From Clostridiales bacterium (lineage in GTDB: Bacteria > Bacillota > Limnochordia > Darwinibacteriales > B1SED10-159), in NCBI GenBank assembly GCA_003551965.1, contig PUOC01000258.1, positions 1 through 34,162 on the forward strand: DNA of 34,162 nt, given 5' to 3'. Numbering within the stretch: the first letter of the stretch is position 1; the number at the start of each line of letters is the position of its first letter. Positions 15,302 to 22,409 of this stretch are shown piece after piece. The position numbers were made by a program, and so were the translations under genes. The notes under the pieces are model-generated. The model was not told where the DNA came from. It ran no database searches and saw only the letters and a list, made by a program, of their open reading frames with translations.

Positions 15302-16173
15302 TGGCGGCCGAGATCATTGAAGTGCGAACCAAGAACAATGATTATCAGCATGTGGAAGTTCTAAAGCGTAACCGCAGAAAGCGACAGCAGTACGGGCGTT
15401 TTCTCGTGGAAGGTGTACGTCCGATCAACCAGATGCTGTCCCAAGGGTGGGCCGTGGAGGCATTTATCTACGGCGCCAAACGGAAAGCGGATCTTTCCAG
15501 TTGGGCGCGGGATATTCTGTCTGGCTCCCATGCGCCAGTCCACTATCAGCTGTCTCCGGAACTGATGGATCAACTCAGCGACAGGGAAGACACCTCTGAA
15601 CTCATGGCGCTTGCTGCGATGCCGAGCGATGATTTGGACCGGATATCCCGCAGCTTGGCTGCGACTCCGCACCAAGACCCGCTATTGGTCCTTCTCGATC
15701 GCCCGATCAGTCCCGGAAACTTGGGCTCTGTCCTGCGGTCCTGTGATTGTTTCGGAGCGCAGGGCGTGATCGTTGTGGGGCACAGTGCCGATCTCTATGA
15801 TCCACAAACGATTCGTTCCAGTGTCGGCAGTATCTTTTCGCTGCCGGTGGTCAGGCAGCCGTCTTTTCGGGAGCTGTCTGCGTGGATAGCTGGCTTGCGG
15901 CGTCGCTACACCGGCTTCCAGGTCGTTGGTTCCAGTGCCGGGGCGGACACAGATCTCGCCAGCGTGTCCTTGCAAAGACCCACATGTCTTTTGGTAGGGA
16001 ACGAAACAGTCGGTTTGAGCAAGGCGTTAAAGGAAGCGTCCGACGTGATGGCTCGAATACCGATGTACGGCACAGCGAGTTCGCTCAATCTGGCCTGTGC
16101 TGCCACGGTGATGCTCTATGAGGCAGACCGCCAGCGCCAAGAGGGCAGTGGCGGCATGACCGGGGCGACCTGA
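15301..16173 (+). CDS. TrmH/SpoU family RNA 2'-O-ribose methyltransferase
   Basis: A 290-residue SPOUT methyltransferase of the YsgA/TsnR type, using S-adenosylmethionine to methylate a ribose in rRNA or tRNA. The N-terminal 110 residues form an L30e-like RNA-binding domain (RNRRKRQQYGRFLVEGVRP). The three SPOUT motifs then follow in order: DRPISPGNLGSVLRSCDCFG (motif 1, with catalytic Asn and Arg), LLVGNETVGLS (motif 2) and IPMYGTASSLNLACAATVM (motif 3). Motifs 2 and 3 form the trefoil knot that binds AdoMet. The start overlaps the flavin reductase stop in TAATG. Which RNA position it modifies cannot be read from the sequence. Confidence 0.93.
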   Translation: MAAEIIEVRTKNNDYQHVEVLKRNRRKRQQYGRFLVEGVRPINQMLSQGWAVEAFIYGAKRKADLSSWARDILSGSHAPVHYQLSPELMDQLSDREDTSELMALAAMPSDDLDRISRSLAATPHQDPLLVLLDRPISPGNLGSVLRSCDCFGAQGVIVVGHSADLYDPQTIRSSVGSIFSLPVVRQPSFRELSAWIAGLRRRYTGFQVVGSSAGADTDLASVSLQRPTCLLVGNETVGLSKALKEASDVMARIPMYGTASSLNLACAATVMLYEADRQRQEGSGGMTGAT

Positions 16174-16306
16174 CGGCAGATATCCATTATCCAAGGAAGT
16201 CCCTACGTGAATTGCAGCGGTTTTCTGGCGTTCATCTCTGGCACTGTGTTGTTTGTTCAATCGGTTATGCCTCCGGCTTAGAACATTGGCAGGAAAGGAA
16301 CTTTTT

Positions 16307-17104
16307 ATGCACACGAAAACAGGCTTGAAAGAGGATTTGGCGACACTGGGCATCGATCCTAAGGGTACTCTCTTAGTCCATTCATCGATGAAACAAATCG
16401 GGGACGTGGCCGGAGGCGCTGACACGGTGTTGGATGCACTCTCGGAATATATGGTCGAAGGCCTTTTAGTACTGCCCACCCACACCTGGTCCTATGTGGG
16501 CCGGGAGAAGCCGGTATTTGACCGTGAGCACTCTCCAAGCTGCGTGGGCATCTTGACAGAATTGTTTCGGCAACGTCCTGGAGTCCATCGGTCTCTGCAT
16601 CCGACACACTCAGTAGCTGCCCTTGGACGAGGGGCTGAAACATTCGTGCGGGGTGATGAACTGTGTGATACACCGTGCCACAGAAGCTCGGTGTGGGGCC
16701 GACTATTTGACAGGCATGCCCAGATTATACTGGTGGGCGTTGACCTGAATCGCATGACGTATTTCCACGGCGTAGAGGAATGGGTGGATGTTCCCGGACG
16801 GTTGACCGATGGACACCAGACCCTATACACCGTCCTTCCCAGCGGCCAGCGGAAGCCGGTCCCGTCCCGGCGTCACTGCGGCAGTCCATCGGATCACTTC
16901 CATAAGGTGGATCACATCATGCGGGCTGCCGGTGTTATGCATATCGGACAGTTTGGGTCAGCGGAGACAAGGGTATGTCAAGCTCGGCCCATGGCGACAT
17001 TACTGATGGACATGCTGCGAAAGGACCCAGAGCTGTTCTCTGATAGTTCGGTGCTGAAACCGGACTTGGAGCGATGGGCCCTTGGCAGGGAAGAAACGAA
17101 GTAG
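16307..17104 (+). CDS. AAC(3)-family aminoglycoside N-acetyltransferase-like protein
   Basis: A 265-residue member of the AAC(3)/YokD family. Characteristic segments are LLVHSSMKQIG near the N terminus, VLPTHTWSY, the RSLHPTHSVAALG stretch (His and Thr-His-Ser are conserved around the acetyl-CoA and substrate site), SSVWGRL, and IILVGVDLNRMTYFHGVEE. Family members transfer acetyl from acetyl-CoA to the 3-amino group of aminoglycosides, but many chromosomal homologues do other acyl transfers. The start is ATG 16307 after AGGAAAGGA; an in-frame ATG at 16253 has no ribosome site. It follows the methyltransferase by 133 bp and the aldo/keto reductase follows after 29 bp. Nothing suggests recent transfer. 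Confidence 0.88.
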   Translation: MHTKTGLKEDLATLGIDPKGTLLVHSSMKQIGDVAGGADTVLDALSEYMVEGLLVLPTHTWSYVGREKPVFDREHSPSCVGILTELFRQRPGVHRSLHPTHSVAALGRGAETFVRGDELCDTPCHRSSVWGRLFDRHAQIILVGVDLNRMTYFHGVEEWVDVPGRLTDGHQTLYTVLPSGQRKPVPSRRHCGSPSDHFHKVDHIMRAAGVMHIGQFGSAETRVCQARPMATLLMDMLRKDPELFSDSSVLKPDLERWALGREETK

Positions 17105-17133
17105 TTGCGGCATTTATTGAGAGGGGTGCATGT

Positions 17134-18102
17134 ATGGAATATCGCGTCATGGGAGACACTGGAATTCAGGTTTCTTCACTGTGTTTTGGCACGATGCCCT
17201 TCGGCGGCTATGCCGATAAGGAGATGTCTAGAGCCATGTTTGAACGCTGCCTTGACGCAGGAATCAACTGTTTTGATTCAGCGGACATCTACAATCAAGG
17301 TGTTTCCGAACAGTACCTGGGAGAATTCATCCAGGGCCGCCGCGACCAATTGGTGATCACCTCTAAGGTCTGCGGCCAAATGGGCGACGACATCAACGCG
17401 CGCGGCCTGTCTCGCAGGCATATTATGCAGGCCGCCGAGGCAAGCCTCAGGCGTCTGCAGACAGACCGCATCGACATCTACTATCTGCACAACATGGACC
17501 CAGATACGCCCATGGAAGAGCCTCTCCGGGCCCTTGACGATCTGCAGCGTCAGGGCAAGATAGTCTATCCGGCCGTAAGCAACTGGCCCGCCTGGGAGAC
17601 AGCCAAAGCCCTAACCTTAAGCCACTGCAGAGGTTGGGCCCGCTTTGCCTGTATGCAGCCCATGTACAACCTTGTTAAGCGCCAAGCGGAAGTAGAATTG
17701 CTTCCGATGGCTGCTGCCGAGGGCCTTGGTGTTTTCACCTACAGTCCACTCGGCGGCGGATTGCTTACGGGGAAATACGCGAAGGATGTCCGCCCCAGAG
17801 AAGGACGGCTAATCGAGAACGCAATGTACGGCAAACGCTATGGCGATGCGCACTATTATGAAGTGGCCGAACGGTTTACGCAATATGCACAGGACCAAGG
17901 ATATCATCCGGCGGCATTGGCCGTTGCTTGGGTGATGTCCCATCCGCATGTCACGGCACCGATCATCGGCGCCCGCAATCTAGAGCAGTTGGAGCCATCG
18001 CTCCAGGCCGCCGAGATTCGACTCAGCGAAGCGCTGCGTCAGGAAATATCCGCCCTGTCTCCGACTCCGCCGCCGGCGACTGACCGCAGTGAAACCCAGT
18101 AA
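17134..18102 (+). CDS. Aldo/keto reductase
   Basis: A 322-residue (alpha/beta)8 NADP-dependent aldo/keto reductase. The start MEYRVMGDTGIQVSSLCFGTMPFGG is the family N terminus. The catalytic tetrad is visible: FDSADIYNQG gives Asp and Tyr, ITSKV gives Lys, and DIYYLHNMD gives His. SPLGGGLLTGKY and APIIGARNLEQLE near the C terminus form the NADP-binding loops. The protein most resembles the general YajO/YhdN-type or voltage-channel-beta-like reductases acting on small aldehydes and ketones. ATG 17134 follows GAGGGG. It is the last rightward gene before the terminus region. The substrate is not predictable. Confidence 0.93.
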   Translation: MEYRVMGDTGIQVSSLCFGTMPFGGYADKEMSRAMFERCLDAGINCFDSADIYNQGVSEQYLGEFIQGRRDQLVITSKVCGQMGDDINARGLSRRHIMQAAEASLRRLQTDRIDIYYLHNMDPDTPMEEPLRALDDLQRQGKIVYPAVSNWPAWETAKALTLSHCRGWARFACMQPMYNLVKRQAEVELLPMAAAEGLGVFTYSPLGGGLLTGKYAKDVRPREGRLIENAMYGKRYGDAHYYEVAERFTQYAQDQGYHPAALAVAWVMSHPHVTAPIIGARNLEQLEPSLQAAEIRLSEALRQEISALSPTPPPATDRSETQ

Positions 18103-18259
18103 GGCAGAGGCAGAGAGCCGAGGCTAACAGGCGGCATATCCCCTTCGGCGGGGGTAGCAGTTCGGTTAGGTATCCTGGCATGACCGACGCGCCCGGCCTC
18201 TCCTAAAAACGTTCAGACAGGGGAGGAGGCGGGCGGGGAGCGGGGTAGATGGACGATGG

Positions 18260-18290
18260 GCCACACAGTCTGCGCGGCAGGCTGTGTGGC
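18260..18290. repeat. Strong 14-bp hairpin in the terminus region
   Basis: GCCACACAGTCTGC (18260-18273) and GCAGGCTGTGTGGC (18277-18290) form a 14-bp stem with a 3-base loop and one T-G mismatch. It lies 158 bp after the aldo/keto reductase stop. No U tract follows (TCGTTATC), so it may end transcription inefficiently, protect the 3' end, or be a protein-binding site. Confidence 0.7.
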
Positions 18291-18302
18291 TCGTTATCTG
18301 GA

Positions 18303-18364
18303 GCACCGTGCTGCCGTTAGCTGCCGTTATTGGAATGCCGTTATCAAGGCTGCAGCACGGGTGC
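18303..18364. repeat. Imperfect inverted repeat enclosing three TGCCGTTA repeats
   Basis: GCACCGTGCTGC (18303-18314) is complementary to GCAGCACGGGTGC (18352-18364) with one bulged base. TGCCGTTA occurs at 18312-18319, 18322-18329 and 18336-18343. The function is unknown. Confidence 0.55.
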
Positions 18365-18870
18365 GCCAGTAGGCAGTCGCGGCAGTTTTGAGGTTTCTTT
18401 AATCAAGTGGAGTGTGACAAGAGGAACTTTTGCAGAACACCTCTTAGCGTCGAGATTTGGCAGAGAATGGCGGCAACTGGTGTGGATGACGTTTCACAGT
18501 GGCGCTCGCCGCGGTGTTGTGTTCTGATCAGCTGTGCATCAAAGCTGGCGGCCGCAGAGGTGGCCATTCTAAACGAGATATACGGGCAGCAGCCCTTGCT
18601 TGACAGGCGCGCAGCTGAAGATTTCCAGTGCGCATTCCTTTGCTGGCCGTGCCGGCCGGCGGCACCTTCGGCTGGCAGATGGTGCTGGGGAGCCATTTCC
18701 GTAGGCATTTACGGGGTGAGCATGACGCTAGGGCACGGCTCCGGCGAGGGACTCTGCCGAAGCAGTGGGGTCCCAGTGCCGTTAACGCGGCGCCATTGGC
18801 CTGGAGTACGGGCTGTGCCGCAAGGGCGTTCTCCGGAGGCGCTCACACGCCATGGCCTTGATTTTTCTTT

Positions 18871-18898
18871 AGTTTACATAATATACATTATGCGAAGT
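18871..18898 (-). other. dif: dif-like XerC/XerD recombination site (chromosome terminus)
   Basis: Read on the minus strand, the 28 bp split into ACTTCGCATAA (XerC-type arm), TGTATA (6-bp centre) and TTATGTAAACT (XerD-type arm). From memory, the XerD arm is identical to that of B. subtilis dif. The GCATAA part of the left arm and the TGTATA centre match E. coli dif. Arm and spacer lengths are exactly 11-6-11. It is intergenic, 52 bp past the end of the methyltransferase gene, and lies where gene direction flips, as expected at the replication terminus. XerC/XerD recombine here to resolve chromosome dimers, with DNA brought by FtsK/SpoIIIE-type translocases. Confidence 0.88.
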
Positions 18899-18949
18899 TG
18901 TGAGATGAGGGAAGTTGCCTCAGGCGGCTCCTATCGATCCAGGATGCGA

Positions 18950-19732
18950 TCAAGGGTTTCGGGCTAGATACAAGTCTACCGTATCATGGATAACCAGTCG
19001 ATTGCCGCAGTCCTCAATTGTCTCTTGTATTGCATGGAAAAACGGATTTCGGATTTTTTCGCCGAGGCTTCTATGATCCGAATACGTGCTGAGCAGTTGT
19101 GTATATTGTTCACCGGTCACCGTGCGCGTGCTGCGGTACAGTTTGAACTTCAGGTCCCTAAATCCGTAAGCTTCGATTTCGTTTAGGTTGTTGGCGAACT
19201 GCTGTGCCAGACCTGGGTCTCTTTTTTGGCCCTTTAAGCTCCATTCTGGAACAAACCGGTCATATAGCGATTGTATCCTGCGATGCAGCGGGTCTTCGGG
19301 ATTATTGACTGACGGTCTATTCCAAAATAATGCCAGGGTTCCCCCAGACCTTATGATCCTTCGGGCCTTTGGATAGCCTACTTCGGGCGGTATCCAATGA
19401 AAGGCTGTGGCTGAAAACAGCATGTCAAAGCGCCCGGGTTCACTGTCGCAATCCTCAAATTTCCCATGGATGATCTCCAAGTTTTCGTAGTCTGCGAACT
19501 TCTTTCGGGTATACGATGCCATCCTGCTTCCGAGTTCAATGGCTGTTATGCGGCAGCTTCTGTCCAAGAAAGGCTGGGTGGCCTGTCCGGTTCCGCAACC
19601 GACTTCAACGATTCGCTGGCCAGGCATAATATGGGCATACTCGATGATATCCTCAAACAGTTGGGCATCGTAACCAGGCCGGACCGCATCATAGGCCTGG
19701 ACAGCGTGGTCAAAAAGGTGCCGCCTTTCCAT
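18950..19732 (-). CDS. Class I SAM-dependent methyltransferase
   Basis: A 260-residue Rossmann-fold methyltransferase. Motif I is IVEVGCGTGQATQPF (about residues 41-55). Motif II is ITAIELGSRM with the acidic residue that binds the AdoMet ribose. Then come FDMLFSATAFHWIPPE (motif post-II/IV) and RIIRSGGTLALFWN (motif V-like). The N terminus FDHAVQAYDAVRPGYD is shared with the 'methyltransferase type 11' proteins that act on small molecules. ATG 19732 follows AAGGAGGAGC. It is the first leftward gene right of the dif-like site. The substrate is unknown. Confidence 0.88.
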   Translation of the reverse strand: MERRHLFDHAVQAYDAVRPGYDAQLFEDIIEYAHIMPGQRIVEVGCGTGQATQPFLDRSCRITAIELGSRMASYTRKKFADYENLEIIHGKFEDCDSEPGRFDMLFSATAFHWIPPEVGYPKARRIIRSGGTLALFWNRPSVNNPEDPLHRRIQSLYDRFVPEWSLKGQKRDPGLAQQFANNLNEIEAYGFRDLKFKLYRSTRTVTGEQYTQLLSTYSDHRSLGEKIRNPFFHAIQETIEDCGNRLVIHDTVDLYLARNP

Positions 19733-19877
19733 CGAAGTTGCTCCTCCTTTTTCCCCATTCTTTCATTGCCCGCCAGTGGAGGCATCTTAAAGCATGAGCC
19801 CATTATAGCACACATATCCCACGAAGCCGCCTGCGGATTGCACGCACGGTCTTTCGCGGCAGGGCTCTATCTAGACG

Positions 19878-19914
19878 AAAAAAACACAGCCGCCGTTATG
19901 ACAACAGCTGTGTT
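19878..19914 (-). terminator. Rho-independent terminator of the YneA-like gene
   Basis: On the minus strand AACACAGC pairs with GCTGTGTT (19907-19914 and 19883-19890) as an 8-bp stem with a 16-base loop, followed by a run of T residues (19884 down to 19878). It begins 14 bp after the stop of the LysM gene. Confidence 0.85.
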
Positions 19915-19927
19915 GACTTATGAAGGT

Positions 19928-20233
19928 TTACTGGAGCGAAATTGGTGCTTTAGCTGTGGGAACGACCAAGCGCTGTCCTGGATACAGTGTTGGATCATCC
20001 AATCCATTGGCCTTCCGTATCTTCCATACCAAATCCCTTGGGTCATTTTGCGGACTGGCATTGCGTGCAATCGTCCAGAGGGTATCTCCCGGCCGCACAA
20101 CCACCTCTTCCTTCGCAAACTCCAGCCCCTGGTCACCGCTGGCCGACAGTAATGAGCCCGCGGCCACCAGTGTGAAAACCAACATGAACAGGATACCGTA
20201 TGCACAAATCTGGCGCAGAGAATCTTGCAACAT
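19928..20233 (-). CDS. yneA: YneA-like LysM-domain membrane protein, probable SOS cell-division inhibitor
   Basis: A 101-residue protein with a single N-terminal membrane segment (ILFMLVFTLVAAGSLL, about residues 14-29) and a LysM domain (VVVRPGDTLWTIAR to YPGQRLVVP, about 44-91). In B. subtilis, YneA has the same architecture and size, is transcribed divergently from lexA, and delays septation during the SOS response. Position, architecture and the LexA boxes in its promoter support the assignment. ATG 20233 follows GGGAGGGG. A terminator follows, so it is monocistronic, without the yneB/ynzC genes that accompany it in Bacillus. Sequence similarity beyond the LysM fold was not testable here. 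Confidence 0.82.
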   Translation of the reverse strand: MLQDSLRQICAYGILFMLVFTLVAAGSLLSASGDQGLEFAKEEVVVRPGDTLWTIARNASPQNDPRDLVWKIRKANGLDDPTLYPGQRLVVPTAKAPISLQ

Positions 20234-20273
20234 GTACTACCCCTCCCATGAATCGCATGTATGTTTCTTTTAA

Positions 20274-20285
20274 AAACGCTTGTTC
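20274..20285. promoter_or_regulatory. Second SOS (LexA/DinR) box of the YneA-like gene
   Basis: AAAC-GCTT-GTTC on the plus strand (GAAC-AAGC-GTTT on the minus strand) matches the GAACNNNNGTTC core with one mismatch. It lies downstream of the yneA-like promoter, in the leader. Confidence 0.6.
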
Positions 20286-20302
20286 ATATATGCCATGATT
20301 AG

Positions 20303-20331
20303 AGTGTAGTACAGAACAATTGTTTTGTCAA
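20303..20331 (-). promoter_or_regulatory. Promoter of the YneA-like gene with SOS box in the spacer
   Basis: On the minus strand TTGACA (20331-20326) and TACACT (20308-20303) are 17 bp apart. The spacer holds AAAC-AATT-GTTC (20325-20314), an SOS box with one mismatch. LexA bound there would block RNA polymerase directly. About 70 bp of leader separates it from the start codon. Confidence 0.75.
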
Positions 20332-20339
20332 TACGTATA

Positions 20340-20800
20340 TTTGTTCTTGCGTGTTGGAAGATCGAACCCAGGCTTCGCCGTCATGGACTTGCCTTTCTGC
20401 TTCGCCTCATCTGTAGAAAAGATGAAAAAGAACAGAAGTTTGCTGGCATGCGAACACAGGTCATCCTTGTCCCCCGGATCCGAGTGTACTCAAGGGAAGA
20501 TCTTCCCTGCTGACCGGCTGAACAGCATTGGGGTCGGACGTTGGGTTGTTTCTGCAATGCGCACCGGCATCGTGCGGCCTGTTTCGGGGGGGCCCTCCCA
20601 CCTCGACAGAGCGACAACGCCTCCAGGGGAGCACATTCCTCCGCAAAGGGTTGTGGTTGACTTGGCCACGAGTCCCTCGCCGGAGGAGCCCTTTTGACCG
20701 CAGGAAGTAAGTTGTAAGTAAGGTCTGCTGCAGGATGAACAGCCGTTAAGTGAGCAGCCTTGGATGCGGTCGGCTTTCGGCGGTCAGCGGTGAAGGTTGT
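20340..20800. other. Gene-free stretch between the SOS promoters
   Basis: About 460 bp between the yneA-like promoter and the lexA promoter hold no supported gene. Open frames on both strands lack ribosome sites and family features. The DNA is GC-rich and can fold (for example CGCAC/GTGCG at about 20560-20575). Its outer parts CTTCCCTGC (about 20502-20510) and GCAGGAAG (about 20700-20707) are nearly complementary. A structured RNA cannot be excluded. Confidence 0.45.
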
Positions 20801-20808
20801 GCAATAAA

Positions 20809-20822
20809 CGAACGGAGGTTTG
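20809..20822. promoter_or_regulatory. SOS (LexA/DinR) box at the lexA promoter
   Basis: CGAAC-GGAG-GTTTG matches the Bacillota SOS core GAACNNNNGTT exactly and overlaps the lexA -35 box, so LexA should repress its own gene. A half site CGAAC also occurs at 20831-20835 in the promoter spacer. Confidence 0.78.
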
Positions 20823-20848
20823 ATTTTTTTCGAACACCGTGATATAAT
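20820..20848 (+). promoter_or_regulatory. lexA promoter
   Basis: TTGATT (20820-20825) and a perfect TATAAT (20843-20848) are separated by 17 bp; lexA starts about 33 bp after the -10. Confidence 0.8.
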
Positions 20849-20880
20849 GAACACAATGAAGCCATTGGGAGGCGATGTCG

Positions 20881-21492
20881 GTGAAGATGCTAACCATGCG
20901 ACAAAAACAGATTTTACAGTATATTCATGACGAAGTGCAGGCGAAAGGATATCCCCCTTCAGTCCGCGAGATTGGCGACGCCGTTGGCCTGCAGTCAAGT
21001 TCTTCGGTCCATGCCCAACTGCGCAGACTCGAGGAGCAGGGTTATCTCCGGCGTGACCCTACAAAGCCCCGGGCCATAGAGCTTTTGGGAGCCGAGGGCA
21101 CTGTGGCCAAGAGTATTCGCAATGTGCCGATCGTTGGCTCCGTCCAAGCGGGTGAACCTGTGCTTGCCGCTGAAAACATCACCGACTACTTCCCCATTCC
21201 CAAGGACTTCACCGATTCCGAATCGGTTTTTATGCTGCAGGTATCCGGCGACAGCATGATTAACGCAGGGATCTTGGATGGCGACTATGTTCTCGTCGAG
21301 CAGCGGGCTGCGGCTCGCAGTGGCGAAATTGTGGTGGCCCTAGTGGATGATGAGGAAGCCACGGTGAAGCGCTTCTTCCTCGAAGATGGGTACGTCCGGC
21401 TCCAACCGGAGAATCCAGCCATGGAGCCGATTGAGACGATGAATGTGGCAATTCTCGGCAAGGTCGTGGGTGTGTTTCGCCGCCTTCACTGA
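20881..21492 (+). CDS. lexA: SOS repressor LexA
   Basis: A 203-residue LexA. The N-terminal winged helix-turn-helix includes [20 protein letters not shown], followed by [13 protein letters not shown]. The self-cleavage site is QAGEP (Ala90-Gly91). The catalytic Ser is in VSGDSMI (Ser125) and the Lys in EATVKRFF (Lys163). RecA filaments on single-stranded DNA stimulate cleavage, which releases SOS genes. I chose GTG 20881, 8 bases after GGGAGG; ATG 20875 would sit only 2 bases from it, and ATG 20887 is also possible. It is divergent from the yneA-like gene as in Bacillus and is the only rightward gene right of the terminus. An SOS box overlaps its promoter. Confidence 0.97.
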   Translation: MKMLTMRQKQILQYIHDEVQAKGYPPSVREIGDAVGLQSSSSVHAQLRRLEEQGYLRRDPTKPRAIELLGAEGTVAKSIRNVPIVGSVQAGEPVLAAENITDYFPIPKDFTDSESVFMLQVSGDSMINAGILDGDYVLVEQRAAARSGEIVVALVDDEEATVKRFFLEDGYVRLQPENPAMEPIETMNVAILGKVVGVFRRLH

Positions 21493-21529
21493 CCTGGAGC
21501 CCTTCTCTAAGAATAGGATACATGACAGA

Positions 21530-21571
21530 GAGCTGCGAGGTTCTAGACCGGAGCTGCGAGGTTCTAGACCG
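21530..21571 (+). repeat. Perfect 21-bp tandem repeat, two copies
   Basis: The unit GAGCTGCGAGGTTCTAGACC plus a final G occurs at 21530-21550 and, without a mismatch, at 21551-21571. It lies between the lexA stop and its terminator, so it is transcribed in the lexA 3' untranslated region. The core GGTTCTAGACC is nearly palindromic. Two exact copies suggest a recent slippage duplication. Confidence 0.9.
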
Positions 21572-21621
21572 AGAGCATAGCAAATGCCGAGCTGGGTAAC
21601 CTTGCGCTCAAACCACGCGCA

Positions 21622-21651
21622 AAGACCGCACCAGTCGGAGCGGTCTTTTTT
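21622..21651 (+). terminator. Rho-independent terminator of lexA
   Basis: AAGACCGC (21622-21629) pairs with GCGGTCTT (21640-21647), with a 10-base loop and a run of six T residues. It lies about 130 bp after the lexA stop. Confidence 0.9.
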
Positions 21652-21809
21652 GTGCCTTTTCTGGAACATATTGCTCTTCCTTGGCGATTTCCACTGTCCT
21701 ATGGAGCGGCTAACCGGCCAACAGCTGCGCCGTATGCGCCGTGTTCCAGAACGGCGGATTGGCCGGGTTTTCCCTGCAGCCACCTTGTGGTTGTGAGCAA
21801 TGCCCCTGT

Positions 21810-22256
21810 TCACACAGCTCCCCCGTTTTCCACTCTAGACCCGCTTCCCAGAAAGAGGAATGAGTCCCTGGTGCGATACTCTGCTTCGTTAGGCTCCTGC
21901 AGCGGCCTATGTAGAACTGTTTCGCAGCTACCAACACTTTCCTTACACCCTTTACAAAGCACGAGAAACATCTCCAGCGCCTGTTTGCGTCCCCGGTCAC
22001 TGCCGTGGAAAATGGAGAAACGCCGATCCTTACACAACGATTGATACTCCTGCAGTGTTTCCCTATACAAGTCCGATAGGCCATCGGTTTCCATGCCCAT
22101 GAGAAGCTTTTCGTAGGTCTGCATCCGGTCTAATGCCTGGTGATGCCAATAGATGGGGTTCGCCGACATGGAAGCCCGGAGCAGATCCTGCTGCGCCAAG
22201 CGGTACAAGCCCGTCAGTCCACGCATGACGTAGTCCTGGTGCAAACCCGTGTTCAA
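21810..22256 (-). CDS. Hypothetical protein, 148 residues
   Basis: I do not recognise this protein. It starts with TTG at 22256, 8 bases after a G-rich GGGGGGG ribosome site. It appears helical and polar (LTGLYRLAQQDLLRAS, LSDLYRETLQEYQSL), with a basic patch CKDRRFSIFHGSDRGRKQ and four Cys residues in the second half, and a disordered-looking C terminus. There is no signal peptide or membrane segment. It follows the ypmA-like gene after a terminator, so it has its own promoter, not identified. Codon use resembles that of its neighbours and the strand fits this side of the terminus. The reading could still be wrong. Confidence 0.55.
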   Translation of the reverse strand: MNTGLHQDYVMRGLTGLYRLAQQDLLRASMSANPIYWHHQALDRMQTYEKLLMGMETDGLSDLYRETLQEYQSLCKDRRFSIFHGSDRGRKQALEMFLVLCKGCKESVGSCETVLHRPLQEPNEAEYRTRDSFLFLGSGSRVENGGAV

Positions 22257-22379
22257 AGCTATCGCCCCCCCAAAACATAACCCTATCTTAATATTCTACG
22301 GTGACTGCGGGACACCTGCCGCGTGACTCCAGAAACAGAATCGGATTCGATCTGTGGCTGCCTGGCAGCAGGTGCAGTC

Positions 22380-22406
22380 GTGAAGAAAACGCAGCAGAAC
22401 TGCGTT
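22380..22406 (-). terminator. Rho-independent terminator of the mgtC-surE-ypmA unit
   Basis: On the minus strand AACGCAG and CTGCGTT (22406-22400 and 22394-22388) form a 7-bp stem with a 5-base loop, followed by TTCTTC. It begins 4 bp after the YpmA-like stop. Confidence 0.8.
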
Positions 22407-22409
22407 TAT

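Larger units (their letters stand above)
18103..18949. other. Gene-free terminus region around the dif-like site
   Basis: About 850 bp without a supported gene. Open frames here (18407-18967 plus and 18403-18708 minus) have no ribosome sites, are rich in Cys, Arg and Ser, and overlap each other antisense, so they look like chance frames in GC-rich DNA. The stretch contains a 14-bp hairpin at 18260-18290, a larger inverted repeat with three internal repeats at 18303-18364, and the dif-like site at 18871-18898. It separates rightward from leftward genes. Confidence 0.7.

Noticed and set aside
18130-18210. A tRNA-like stretch: GCGGGGGTAGCAGTTCGGTT and following bases resemble the 5' half of a tRNA with a D-loop.
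   Set aside because: No T-loop (GTTCRANYC) or 3' acceptor complement follows at the right distance, and no cloverleaf can be completed.
18407-18967. Open frame of 186 codons in the terminus region.
   Set aside because: It has no ribosome site, is rich in Cys/Arg/Ser, has no family features, and runs through the dif-like site and into the end of the antisense methyltransferase gene.
20381-20998. Minus-strand open frame of 205 codons overlapping the lexA promoter and start.
   Set aside because: It would run antisense through the start of lexA and both promoter elements; composition is that of a chance frame in GC-rich DNA.
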